Of a stretch of DNA of 64,000 bases, positions 39,801 through 47,565 are shown one piece after another. The translations under genes and the position numbers were made by a program. Source of the DNA: a virus. The stretch covers positions 62,001 to 126,000 of IMG/VR virus record IMGVR_UViG_3300029993_000005. The stretch is one strand, 5' to 3'. The number at the start of each line of letters is the position of its first letter. The first letter of the stretch is position 1. The notes beneath the pieces are model-generated. The model was not told where the DNA came from, searched no databases, and saw nothing but the letters and a program-made list of their open reading frames with translations.

Positions 39801-39972
39801 GTCAGAGGTCCTGAAACTTATTTTTAAACCTTGGCAATTGAAGTCCATGAGAGAACTCCTGCAGTCCAAATTCCCACTGCTTAACGTTAAGGACTTAGAC
39901 CAGCAGATCAAGGGTGCGCTCAAGGACGCAACGGTTCCCTACGTCAAACCAATGGAAAAGGAGAAAGTCTAG
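36805..39972 (+). CDS. Family A DNA polymerase with 3'-5' exonuclease and extra N-terminal domain, 1055 aa
   Basis: Exonuclease motif I (CAIDTETR) is at about 236-243 and motif II (TFNGMFD) near 307. Polymerase motif A reads DYSAHEVRVW at about 653-662 (usual form DYSQIELR), motif B RDAVKRVVFGVLYGKG at about 722-737, and motif C SVHDAL with H912-D913. These give the full proofreading and polymerase domains. About 210 residues at the N-terminus are additional and include RILIVAQTVDGRDLRAG, reminiscent of uracil-glycosylase-like folds, though this is only a resemblance. The main phage replicative polymerase, under its own late-type motif. Confidence 0.95.
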   Translation: MLENVFKPDASFDAFGKREGYDLELRICDGWTRSKRRILIVAQTVDGRDLRAGELMSDIATSQPLSNAIKYARKIANKYLKDRQVPDASWALVNFNSYKHLHLPKIKQREAESTFAERVHALIRKLRPTHILMSGDESMYSCFPQVEHPQYKRGWVHNLELDDLKFKLVNTLDFYRLLEKDGAKANLLGFWCRHLANLMLGRNPHDLSGLEVEPRYVDTIEKFDQLMHRFDTAERCAIDTETRNLSVLHNKIYTIQFCTNHNENVGYVLSVDHPLTHWTTDQIKYIKQQLRKRFMARTGPLLITFNGMFDLRIIRQCLKIPFMWLKIWEITFGEHGLDENYTALNGVCAMPDLQLGSASKFGGLRPIFASYGNDFYLRASEFGKQDRNTTGTIAPNNPAFLKYAATDVSSITGIYHQQLARAAVQEIAGKNFKPYFIRHMLYQMSDCAHVLSHMSQDGSLVDRKYLRKLLGVGSELRAELKRSLGALSLHKEVKQANAELLEESGFRSKSLFSRAKTATQWMFGFNKTDHKKKLFFDILGLEAVSQTKTGQDSVDKKFIAHHKDKNKIVGLYGEYKQASTLVSTYVKGWYKKMVNKLDEATDGFLRASYSIVDTGRLKSFDPNLQQIPSRGRLVKIIKRMFIIPKGYLSWRFDYSAHEVRVWSIVSGDEVLADAFRAGQKLRQAFIQDPTEENLKAIKVKGDIHLLNVYRFFGKQVDKDHPLRDAVKRVVFGVLYGKGAETLGIDTKEGDLSALKSKIGVLYDESLVTKDNKRLLEINKLLEELDFKLTALYEEDRTEYAQGIVDKMFQEFKAGARWTEKMQKMAETDFMVYAPNGRIRHLFAALTGDRKIVSRQVRRGSNAPVQGFASEIGVKGAYLILKSYYENLKIFKEKLGITKSDWEMRVKFSRSVHDALYLYVPYAMSIPFLHILQWQATYGVTKAYKDEFNIKFTVEPELEVEVSARDDLSRKWDFALPNLVTITKQAVADAEEFGLLEGTQSEVLKLIFKPWQLKSMRELLQSKFPLLNVKDLDQQIKGALKDATVPYVKPMEKEKV

Positions 39973-39973
39973 G

Positions 39974-40399
39974 ATGTCATCCTATCGCTATATTATTGAT
40001 AGGGTTGGAACTCATGAGTGGCTATTGTTTGACCGAATGACCAAGCAAACGCCACTCACGTATTTATTGTACTTAGTGGCTCTGAATGGGAAACTCAATA
40101 CTCAATTGATATTGACGTCCTATGATGCAGTGGCCTCCGCTGCTCACGAGTTTCCTGTTTTAGGCCCCGAGATATATTCCACAAAAGTTTATATCCAAGG
40201 TGGACTACCTGTCTATTCAGAAACTCAGTCTAAGTCAGATGAGTTGTTGACCGCTAATTTCATGGAAGACTTCTTCACCGAATTGATGGACCTTGATCTA
40301 TCAAATCCCGTGGAGCTACCCCGGATGTTTGGCGGTCATACTTATTCAGAAACTTCAAGTCCCGACCAAGACTCACGTCGTATACTAAATACAAATTAA
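39974..40399 (+). CDS. Hypothetical protein, 141 aa
   Basis: Start at 39974, one base after the polymerase stop, with AAGGAG inside the polymerase end. Not recognised. Soluble, with a Ser/Thr-rich C-terminus. A polymerase accessory role is possible from position only. Confidence 0.6.
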   Translation: MSSYRYIIDRVGTHEWLLFDRMTKQTPLTYLLYLVALNGKLNTQLILTSYDAVASAAHEFPVLGPEIYSTKVYIQGGLPVYSETQSKSDELLTANFMEDFFTELMDLDLSNPVELPRMFGGHTYSETSSPDQDSRRILNTN

Positions 40400-40420
40400 T
40401 CCATACCCTAGAGGTTCTTT

Positions 40421-41152
40421 ATGTTTTCCCACGTCTACGGGGAGCTAGTGGTTGCCGCTAGTTCTCCAGCTACTAGTTTCAAAATTTTTGATGATCCCAA
40501 CACAAGATCCGGTGACCACAGTGGACATTCGGATCACAGTCTTTTGTTCAATACAAAATTCAAGACTTTGGCCCGTGGACTATCCGTGGTCAGCCAAAAT
40601 GTAGCATTGCCTCAACGAAACAAATACATGGTACTCGATTGTCTAGCGAATTCTAGTGAGGCCGCACTAACTACTTGTACTGAACTGGCCGTTGGCCTGA
40701 CCTCACTGGATACGAAATTTGAAAATAGTCGTCAGCTCTACAAGGTTCATCAATTAATGCTAGACGTGGGCACAAAAACTTCCGACTTCGTGGCCGTCAT
40801 CAACAATGAAAGCGAACACTGCAATTTCAATCTGTTGGCCTTCGGTGGACTAGAACTTGAAGTCTTCGGTATTTATGACGTAGTAAATAAGAGTATAAGA
40901 CTGATGTGGACTACGGACTCGTCTTTTGTTTCTAAAATAAAGTCTGAGGACTCAACACGCTACATATTTTATCGATTCCCTACGCTCCGTAATCGACCCT
41001 TGTTTATTCACACGCAGTACGTGGTATCCAAACTCTACAAGTGGTCATTGGTCTTTGACGGACGTGATAGTGTATTAAAGTTGTTCAACGCTCTAGAAAA
41101 TTTCTTGTATGGAAATCCTAATCAGCCAGAATGGATTCCAGTTTCTAAGTGA
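40421..41152 (+). CDS. Hypothetical protein, 243 aa
   Basis: Not recognised. Leader CCCTAGAGGTTCTTT and an ACTAAATA variant (40385-40392) match the late-type unit. Beta-rich soluble protein with no evident motif; lies between polymerase and primase and may be part of the replisome. Confidence 0.65.
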   Translation: MFSHVYGELVVAASSPATSFKIFDDPNTRSGDHSGHSDHSLLFNTKFKTLARGLSVVSQNVALPQRNKYMVLDCLANSSEAALTTCTELAVGLTSLDTKFENSRQLYKVHQLMLDVGTKTSDFVAVINNESEHCNFNLLAFGGLELEVFGIYDVVNKSIRLMWTTDSSFVSKIKSEDSTRYIFYRFPTLRNRPLFIHTQYVVSKLYKWSLVFDGRDSVLKLFNALENFLYGNPNQPEWIPVSK

Positions 41153-41164
41153 AGGCGGCCATCC

Positions 41165-42199
41165 ATGAATGACGCGCTTAGACTTAGCACTCGGTCCCAG
41201 TTTATATCATCCCAGCTAGCATCTTACAGCGGACCTAAGAGGGAACAGGGTGATCGTCTGTTCATCAGCTGTCCATTTCATAGTGAACGAACGCCTAGCG
41301 GCAAAGTTGATCGTGAACGTGGGACCTTCTATTGTTTTGGCTGTGGTGCTAAGTGCTCTTGGGACGAACTGGCGGCCAAGATTGGGCTTCAACCCTTTAT
41401 CAAAGGTAAGCCCAAGGATGAGACATCAACCGATTTGTTCATGCAGAAAGCACTGGCTCTGTTAAAAAATGAACAACCTTTTGTTCAAGATCGTTTACGT
41501 TTCACAGCCATACCCAAGAACAAGGTTTGGCGCTCAATATCCACCAATCTGTTGATTGATCTTGGTGGTCGCTTGTGTATCAAATATAGTAAAGAGTATG
41601 AACGCTGGGGCTCCACCAAATTCATACATTTTCCCGTCATAGTAAATAAAGAACAGTGCGGTTATTTCTTGGCCAGACTAAAGAAGCATCCGGACTATCC
41701 ATCATATATGTTGGCATCAGCGTCAGTTAATCAAAAATGGGTCTTAAGCCGTGGCTTATGGCCTTTTGACTATTCGTTGGAGCTAATGAAGAACCTAGGT
41801 TCAACGTCCATGGTGCTGGTCGAGGGTCAAAGAGATGCCTTACGTTTAATTCTTTCAGGAATCCCCGCACTCTGTATTTTTGGCACCCAAAGTTGGTCGG
41901 ATAAAAAGGCACAACTACTGGAGGTTGCGGGAGTAACCAAACTCATAATCCTCATGGATGGTGACGATGCTGGAATTAAGGCATCCGAAAAAATAAAAGA
42001 TCGAGCCTCGTCTTTGCTGAATGTCGCTGAGATCAAACTCTGGAACATCAAGGGCAGTCCCTACTTAGAATTCGAGGACCTAGCCGAACCTAGTAAGACC
42101 GCAAAACTAAAAGGTGTGGAACTGTGGGACCCTTGTAACGCGCCGCAATGGATAATTGACAAATTGAAATTTAAATACTTTCACAAATTTAGGGAGTAA
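41165..42199 (+). CDS. DnaG-type DNA primase, 344 aa
   Basis: A CHC2-type zinc finger (C36, H39, C57, C60 in CPFH and CFGC) leads to a TOPRIM domain with VLVEGQRD (E220) and ILMDGDDAG (D265, D267), the metal-binding residues for primer synthesis. Compared with bacterial DnaG (about 600 aa) it is short and lacks the helicase-interacting C-terminus. It makes RNA primers for lagging-strand synthesis. Confidence 0.92.
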   Translation: MNDALRLSTRSQFISSQLASYSGPKREQGDRLFISCPFHSERTPSGKVDRERGTFYCFGCGAKCSWDELAAKIGLQPFIKGKPKDETSTDLFMQKALALLKNEQPFVQDRLRFTAIPKNKVWRSISTNLLIDLGGRLCIKYSKEYERWGSTKFIHFPVIVNKEQCGYFLARLKKHPDYPSYMLASASVNQKWVLSRGLWPFDYSLELMKNLGSTSMVLVEGQRDALRLILSGIPALCIFGTQSWSDKKAQLLEVAGVTKLIILMDGDDAGIKASEKIKDRASSLLNVAEIKLWNIKGSPYLEFEDLAEPSKTAKLKGVELWDPCNAPQWIIDKLKFKYFHKFRE

Positions 42200-42202
42200 A
42201 CG

Positions 42203-42691
42203 ATGCCTATCACATTAGAAGCACAGTTGATCAAATGGGGGCTTATAGTTCTGGCCCTTGCAGCCGTCCTATTCGGAGTTTTCGAAATGGGCACTAGCCA
42301 TGGATACAAGCAAGGTTGGGACATCCAGCAGAAAACGATTCAGGCTATGGTTGATAAGCAAAATGCGCAGACAACGGCACAGAATTTGGCAATCACTGGC
42401 TTGGAGCAACAAGCCTCAGATGCGGCGGACAAAGCTAGAGAAGCCAGCAATCTAGCAAGTCAGGCCCGTAGCACGGTGATTACGAAGTACAAAACGCAGT
42501 ATCAGACAATTGCCAGCTCCTGTGGCTGGGACGTTCCAACAGTCCAGGCCATCAATGCAATCATCAACTCCGATCCGGACAATGCTGCAGCAAATGCGCT
42601 AGCCCCTTCTACCCCAGCATCTAGCACAGGAATCATTCCAACACCAAGCCTACCGCTTCCTAGTGCACCAGCTACAACACAGACCAAATAA
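42203..42691 (+). CDS. Inner-membrane spanin (Rz-like), 162 aa
   Basis: An N-terminal membrane anchor (residues 12-31), a long Gln/Ala/Lys coiled coil (about 40-95) and a Pro/Ser/Thr-rich C-terminal end fit an i-spanin. The adjacent lipoprotein completes the pair. Spanins fuse inner and outer membranes in the last step of lysis of Gram-negative hosts. Sequence similarity among spanins is weak, so the call rests on architecture and neighbourhood. Confidence 0.75.
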   Translation: MPITLEAQLIKWGLIVLALAAVLFGVFEMGTSHGYKQGWDIQQKTIQAMVDKQNAQTTAQNLAITGLEQQASDAADKAREASNLASQARSTVITKYKTQYQTIASSCGWDVPTVQAINAIINSDPDNAAANALAPSTPASSTGIIPTPSLPLPSAPATTQTK

Positions 42692-42703
42692 TTGGAGTTC
42701 CAA

Positions 42704-43039
42704 ATGAAGACCCTATTCTCTATAATTCTGCTTTCTTTGGTTAGTGCATGCGCCATTCATGAGGATCCCAGCGCTACACCCTTGCCTATTGTTGCACCCG
42801 ATCAAGAAGTCGTTATCCCTAAATCTTTAATGAGTCCGTGTCCTACAATGAATGCTCTACCAGTACAAACGTATAACCAAGGTCAAAGCCTGGACCAAGT
42901 CAAGGCTTGGCAGGATCAGTACACTAGTTGCCGTAACATCCAAATTAAGTTGATCCAGTTGACGGCCAAGGCCTTCAATATTCAGGATCCAACAATCGAT
43001 AACACAATTTCTATTCCTAGTACCAGCGTCAAAAAGTAA
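42704..43039 (+). CDS. Outer-membrane spanin lipoprotein (Rz1-like), 111 aa
   Basis: The ATG at 42704 gives a basic-hydrophobic signal with lipobox LVSAC (Cys 16), and the mature part is about 95 residues with Pro-rich stretches near its start. It directly follows the i-spanin gene, as expected for a separated Rz/Rz1 pair. ATG is preferred over the in-frame TTG at 42692. Confidence 0.75.
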   Translation: MKTLFSIILLSLVSACAIHEDPSATPLPIVAPDQEVVIPKSLMSPCPTMNALPVQTYNQGQSLDQVKAWQDQYTSCRNIQIKLIQLTAKAFNIQDPTIDNTISIPSTSVKK

Positions 43040-43052
43040 AGTTTGAGTCTCT

Positions 43053-43060
43053 AGTAAATA
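43053..43060 (+). promoter_or_regulatory. AGTAAATA late-promoter-like octamer
   Basis: Intergenic, in TCTAGTAAATAGA, 65 nt before the 431-aa gene and just after the spanin unit. Confidence 0.5.
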
Positions 43061-43125
43061 GATTACGTGATGTATAAAATCAAGGAACGGCCGTTCCCTT
43101 CCCACAAATATAGAGGACTCTAGAA

Positions 43126-44421
43126 ATGGCAACAAACAACTCAGCAGTTCAACTTGAGATGTTGACTCAAGGTTCAGTATGGAAACGTAATGTAGGAAAG
43201 TTTAAGGGTAAAGAAGTCAAATTTCTTTTCCTCACCAATTCGAATCTTCCGGCTAAGGGTCAGCTCAAACACCCGCCTCAAGTGATCTACGTTGATGAAA
43301 AGAATGCGATCTACAACCGTGAATTGGATAGTTTTTTGTCGGCCTACACGTTCTACAACGTTGACAGCGATCTAGAGTCAAAGCTTGAAAGCCTGTTTGT
43401 TTTCAATGAGTCTCTTATTGAAGATGACGAGGAAGAAATTGAATATCAAATCCCAGAGGGCTCAGATCAAGAATCGGTAGAAGAAGCTCAGGTACAACCG
43501 GCAGAAACCGAAACCCAGGTACAAACAGATATCAAGGCCAAGACTGTAGCAGAGCTGTGGTTGGAACCAGCCGAAGATGCGGTAAAGGGCAGCTTTATTA
43601 TTTCGAAGGTTCCGGGTTACGAGAACCCACCGTCAATTGACGAAAAACAATTGGCACTGGCTTTCGTCGGTTACAGCCAAGAGCCGTTGCTTTCGCACGG
43701 CCTATTGGGCCATCGATTGACCTTTAAACAAACTGATAACATTACGGTTGAATCGATTGATCGTGCATTTGCACCGAATGACCACGTGAATACGGTTGAG
43801 TCATTCATCATTCAACATCGAGACAATATTCAACAAGTGTTGTGGACTACTTGGTTGGGTGTCTACCCGCAATTGACGCTTCAGGGTAATTTCTTGACCG
43901 TGCTCGTTGCTACAGATGACTTGCCTTTGACTGCTAATGATGGTCAACAAGAAACTGACATTGAATTGGATGCTGAACATCAAGACGTGCTGACAAACAT
44001 GATGCAAGAGCTTGGACTATCAGCTTTTGGTGGCTCCGAAGTTGAGAAGGCAGAAACAGAAACAGGTATCACCACGGAAGCAGCTACCACGGAACAATCA
44101 GTACTTGCTGAAGCACCCGTAACTGTTCACGTAACTAGAATTGAGGCAGCTGTTGATCACAGTGGTATTAACGTCAGCACAGACCCCGAGTTGGTAGCGA
44201 CTCCGGTGCCCGCAGTTGTTAATGCTCCTGGACCTGTACTAGCCGAGAATCCAGCCTTGGTTGCCCAAGTAGCTCAACAGGTACACGCACATATAACCCA
44301 ACCTCAGCAAGCCTTAGTATCGCCTGTAGAAGCCTTTGTGCAGGCAATTGCGGTTACTAATGTGCAACCTCAAGTAGTGGTCCATAACCAGCAACAACCA
44401 TTCGTACCACCTACGCTATAA
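43126..44421 (+). CDS. Hypothetical acidic protein with Gln/Val-rich tail, 431 aa
   Basis: Not recognised. A folded N-terminal part (1-105), an acidic linker (EDDEEEIEYQ...), a second folded domain (about 140-285) and a low-complexity tail rich in Ala, Val, Gln, Thr and Pro. It has an AGTAAATA motif upstream and a strong terminator downstream, so it forms a one-gene late-type unit and may be abundant, for example as a virion or replication-compartment protein. No motif decides this. Confidence 0.65.
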   Translation: MATNNSAVQLEMLTQGSVWKRNVGKFKGKEVKFLFLTNSNLPAKGQLKHPPQVIYVDEKNAIYNRELDSFLSAYTFYNVDSDLESKLESLFVFNESLIEDDEEEIEYQIPEGSDQESVEEAQVQPAETETQVQTDIKAKTVAELWLEPAEDAVKGSFIISKVPGYENPPSIDEKQLALAFVGYSQEPLLSHGLLGHRLTFKQTDNITVESIDRAFAPNDHVNTVESFIIQHRDNIQQVLWTTWLGVYPQLTLQGNFLTVLVATDDLPLTANDGQQETDIELDAEHQDVLTNMMQELGLSAFGGSEVEKAETETGITTEAATTEQSVLAEAPVTVHVTRIEAAVDHSGINVSTDPELVATPVPAVVNAPGPVLAENPALVAQVAQQVHAHITQPQQALVSPVEAFVQAIAVTNVQPQVVVHNQQQPFVPPTL

Positions 44422-44430
44422 ACCAATGGT

Positions 44431-44438
44431 AGTAAATA
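44431..44438 (+). promoter_or_regulatory. AGTAAATA octamer between the 431-aa gene and a terminator
   Basis: Exact motif in GGTAGTAAATAAGG, the same context as at 25966. A start about 6-10 nt downstream would place the hairpin at 44455 in the 5' leader of the metallopeptidase mRNA. Confidence 0.45.
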
Positions 44439-44454
44439 AGGCTTATACAAGCCG

Positions 44455-44489
44455 AAAAGCCCGGTACCTGTATTTTGGTCCGGGCTTTT
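44455..44489 (+). terminator. Intrinsic terminator, 10-bp perfect stem
   Basis: AAAAGCCCGG pairs with CCGGGCTTTT, followed by ATTTTATC. It closes the 431-aa gene unit. Confidence 0.85.
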
Positions 44490-44529
44490 ATTTTATCTAA
44501 AACGAATATTTCAAACTCCAGGATTACTT

Positions 44530-45555
44530 ATGATGATCGAAAAAGGCCGCTATGTGGTGGCAGCATTAAAGACAGACAAGGGTCGTGGTACACCATTTCT
44601 ACTCAAGGTTGACTCGGTAGATAAGTCAATCGTCCAAGGCACATTGGAGCGTAACTCACATATTTCGCAGCTCAAGAAAACTGTGGAAGTCCTGGTTAAA
44701 GACGTAGTAGCTGATCTTGGTACTAGTCCTCATTATGGAAAGGCCTACGGCTGCGATACTTCGAATATTTATGCGGGTCGAAAATCGCATGACGATTTTG
44801 GTAGTCTCCATTTCTTCTACAAACCTGAAAAGGAAAAGGCCAAACAACTGACGGATGCCTTCACCAAAGTCAGTAAGTCATTGGTTCATGCTGGTCTAGA
44901 CTTTCTTATTGATCCTTCGACCTGTATATGGGAAATTCTACCGTACCATGGTGAGAAATATGCGGGCATGTATATTCGGTCCAAGAATGTAGATAAGACG
45001 CCGCACAGGTTCCAAATCCGTCCAGAGATGATGCCCTACGGAGAATTTCCTTATGTGATTTATCACGAACTGGGACACCACCTACACCTTGAGTTTGCGA
45101 CAGGTAAAAAGCTGCAAGCCGAATGGGTACGCCTGTACAACACGTCAATTAAAGTCACACCAATCAAGAAAGAGAAAAGCCAAGAATTACTTGACGCCTT
45201 GTTAGCCGGTGAGGACCGACCCTCTGATTTTAAGACAAACCTTAGTGAAGAAGATACGCTGGTTTACAAGTGGATTATTCGTGTGATAGGCCAGCAGCAT
45301 AGTCTTTCTATTAAAGAATTGGACCTGTTGTTTGAGGCCCAATATTTTGAGGATATCCGTGGAATCTGGCCTGTGCGTGGGGTACCCATGAAAGATCTAG
45401 CACCTATTGTTACTGAGTATGCCACTAAAAATTTCAAAGAATTAATCGCTGAAAGTTTCGCCTTCCGCATGGTAGGTAAGAAACTGCCCAAATCAGTTGA
45501 TGCACTGCTGGACAAGACCTTAAGCTATGCAAAGGCAAATCATGACAAATCCTGA
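44530..45555 (+). CDS. Zinc metallopeptidase-like protein (HELGHH), 341 aa
   Basis: VIYHELGHHLH has the HExxH zinc motif at residues 179-183, with a possible third ligand in FKELIAESFAF near 302-311. The whole C-terminal half is helical, as in gluzincins. The N-terminal 80 residues form a separate small domain. No signal peptide is visible, so it would act inside the cell or in the virion, for example on phage precursor proteins or host proteins. No known family name could be fixed. Confidence 0.7.
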   Translation: MMIEKGRYVVAALKTDKGRGTPFLLKVDSVDKSIVQGTLERNSHISQLKKTVEVLVKDVVADLGTSPHYGKAYGCDTSNIYAGRKSHDDFGSLHFFYKPEKEKAKQLTDAFTKVSKSLVHAGLDFLIDPSTCIWEILPYHGEKYAGMYIRSKNVDKTPHRFQIRPEMMPYGEFPYVIYHELGHHLHLEFATGKKLQAEWVRLYNTSIKVTPIKKEKSQELLDALLAGEDRPSDFKTNLSEEDTLVYKWIIRVIGQQHSLSIKELDLLFEAQYFEDIRGIWPVRGVPMKDLAPIVTEYATKNFKELIAESFAFRMVGKKLPKSVDALLDKTLSYAKANHDKS

Positions 45556-45871
45556 GTCCGAATGGCGTTCCCACTTGACCTACACTTTTGCTGGTGTTAC
45601 CCATTCGTTCGCACATACCGGACATGAGGTGATTTTAACGGAAGCCGACTTACAGCCATTGACAACCGACCAGTATTTGGGAACCCAGCCAAAAGATAGC
45701 AATCCGGTGGTACTTCCTATTGATAGCCTCGTGGGCCTGACGCTCCCTGCATTTGAAGGCGGCTTCTATTTCCACGAATCATACCTCTATGATCCCGTTT
45801 TGCTCAGAAGCTTGCGTAAACTACATAACAAGCGCAAGAAACAGGCACGTGCCAGAACCGGGAGACGCTAA
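45542..45871 (+). CDS. Hypothetical protein, 109 aa
   Basis: Start at 45542, overlapping the peptidase gene by 14 bases. A soluble N-terminal part and a very basic C-terminal tail (KLHNKRKKQARARTGRR) that may bind nucleic acid. Not recognised. Confidence 0.6.
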   Translation: MTNPESEWRSHLTYTFAGVTHSFAHTGHEVILTEADLQPLTTDQYLGTQPKDSNPVVLPIDSLVGLTLPAFEGGFYFHESYLYDPVLLRSLRKLHNKRKKQARARTGRR

Positions 45872-46050
45872 TGATAAATCCAGATGAACTGGAAGACGTT
45901 GACGTAGCCTACCGCGATTCAGCTGCAAGAGAAGAGACTGGAGTGTCTCGTTCCGAAAAGAAGGTGCGATTCCAAGATCAGAAGCAACTCCAGAACAAAC
46001 AGAAGTCGAAGATGGGCAACAACTTTCTAAAGCTAAAAGGGCGGCGATAA
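45871..46050 (+). CDS. Hypothetical charged protein, 59 aa
   Basis: Shares one base with each neighbour's stop/start. Acidic N-terminal third, then a Lys/Gln/Arg-rich helix (KQLQNKQKSKMGNN). Highly charged and probably disordered alone. Coupling and codon pattern support it as real. Confidence 0.5.
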   Translation: MINPDELEDVDVAYRDSAAREETGVSRSEKKVRFQDQKQLQNKQKSKMGNNFLKLKGRR

Positions 46051-46547
46051 TGAACTCTGATTATACCCTGGCACTCGATCCGAATGTCTGGTACTACCTT
46101 TTGCGGAATGCTGGTGGCTTTATCCTAGTATTTGGTCTTGCTGCATCCTTAGCCTTTGGTGCGTGTAAAGCCTTTGAGTTCATAGTATTTGAAATTGATT
46201 GTGGCTTTTTCTTTAAACCTAGACGTGAGTTTAGCTTACCATCCAAGGCTAGTCTGCTCCCAGCTCCCGATGTTACTATCATCACAAAATTTGAGTCTAA
46301 CCCCAAGCCTGTTGGCGCTAGCTCATTGAGATACATGTATGCTGGACTTACACTCTACAATCAAGTAATTCTTGTAGACTTCGGAAAGACTAGACCTAGA
46401 CGCTGTTCTGAAACAGATTATAATAAATACGAATCATTCATTTCTCAAGGTAATAGAATCCATGGTCTATTCGTTATTGATGAGGTCGAAGGTCTCGATA
46501 ACATATGGGAGTGTAGTTATGACTATTTCGAGAAACTTCCAGAATGA
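46050..46547 (+). CDS. Membrane-anchored hypothetical protein, 165 aa
   Basis: One hydrophobic helix at about residues 21-48, then a soluble domain. The segment after the helix (CGFFFKPRREFSLPS) is basic-aromatic. Not recognised. ATGA overlap with the next gene. Confidence 0.6.
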   Translation: MNSDYTLALDPNVWYYLLRNAGGFILVFGLAASLAFGACKAFEFIVFEIDCGFFFKPRREFSLPSKASLLPAPDVTIITKFESNPKPVGASSLRYMYAGLTLYNQVILVDFGKTRPRRCSETDYNKYESFISQGNRIHGLFVIDEVEGLDNIWECSYDYFEKLPE

Positions 46548-46963
46548 AAATTCAGGGCTATCATGCATCAGATCGTAAATTTGACAGGCCTTGTACTATG
46601 GAATCAAAATTCCGACGAGATTTGGATTCATCGCGTCACGTGAATGGTTCCTTGGGTATTTGGGTGACCACGGACCCAAATGAAAAATCGAAAGACGCCT
46701 ATGGTAAATATTTATATGAATTCGAAGTGGACTTGAAACCAGACCAAGTTGGTACTTATGGGATTAGTCAGTTACGTAGCCTATCCTCTTTTGCAGAAAC
46801 TAAAACTGATGCAGAGTTCGCACATCTCCAGCTTCGTGACCAGTGGCTAAGCCTAGGTCTTAAGTTCATAAACTTGTTAGAACACGATGGAAAGTCTAAG
46901 CTCGGTATTATATTAGACAAGCGCGTTATTAGCCGTTGGGAACTGATCAAAATCAAGGACTGA
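46544..46963 (+). CDS. Hypothetical protein, possible ADP-ribosyltransferase-like fold, 139 aa
   Basis: The start IQGYHASDRKFD and then GSLGIWVTTDPNEKSKDAYGKYLYEFEVDL resemble small ART-fold proteins, where an H/Y-x-[SG] strand and a later aromatic strand bind NAD. A clear catalytic Glu motif cannot be assigned, so this stays a resemblance. If real, the target could be host RNA polymerase or ribosomes, as for T4 Alt and Mod. Confidence 0.45.
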   Translation: MKIQGYHASDRKFDRPCTMESKFRRDLDSSRHVNGSLGIWVTTDPNEKSKDAYGKYLYEFEVDLKPDQVGTYGISQLRSLSSFAETKTDAEFAHLQLRDQWLSLGLKFINLLEHDGKSKLGIILDKRVISRWELIKIKD

Positions 46964-46965
46964 TC

Positions 46966-47352
46966 ATGCATTACAAAAATAAAGACGTGCCATTGGCTAC
47001 CCCACGTTTAGACTTCACCACGCTAGAGGATTTTGAACTTTTAGCAAGCTGTGCCCCCGCCAACATACAGGCCTTGCATATTTTGGTGGACGCCTCTACC
47101 TATGCAATCCTGTGTGATCAAATCGAGGACTTCAAGTATCTCAGGTTCACTCAAGCTGGATTTAAGACCCCGATTCCACATGATGGTTATGTTTGCTACG
47201 TAGCTAATGCTCTGGTGTTCACCGATGCCTGGCTACCAGTAAATAAACAGTGGGTGAACGACAATGGACAGGCCGGACGTCCTCAATTCTTGATTGTGCC
47301 CGAAGAGAATTTCAAACCATATATTCCGAAACCAAAACAACACGGTGACTGA
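46966..47352 (+). CDS. Hypothetical protein, 128 aa
   Basis: The ATG at 46966 is used because the longer frame starts inside the previous gene. Soluble, with Cys and aromatic residues spread evenly. Not recognised. Confidence 0.6.
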   Translation: MHYKNKDVPLATPRLDFTTLEDFELLASCAPANIQALHILVDASTYAILCDQIEDFKYLRFTQAGFKTPIPHDGYVCYVANALVFTDAWLPVNKQWVNDNGQAGRPQFLIVPEENFKPYIPKPKQHGD

Positions 47353-47353
47353 C

Positions 47354-47563
47354 ATGGACCTAGCCGATGACGATGCAATTAGACTAGCCTTGATTCTAGG
47401 TATTGTTTTGCTACTCATGTTCAGTAACCAAGCATTAATCGCCATAGATGCTGTGCACAACAAACTGTTGAGGTTCAATCGCTGGCTTATCCATAATAAG
47501 CTGAAGGCTCCCGTTGTCTTTACCTTGGTGCTTGTTCTCTTAGTTCTGTTAATGAGACCCTAA
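47354..47563 (+). CDS. Small membrane protein, 69 aa, two helices
   Basis: Starts one base after the previous stop. Hydrophobic helices at about residues 9-31 and 50-67, with a basic loop between them (NKLLRFNRWLIHNKLK). It lies directly before the UDP-galactopyranose mutase gene. Function unknown. Confidence 0.6.
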   Translation: MDLADDDAIRLALILGIVLLLMFSNQALIAIDAVHNKLLRFNRWLIHNKLKAPVVFTLVLVLLVLLMRP

Positions 47564-47565
47564 AA

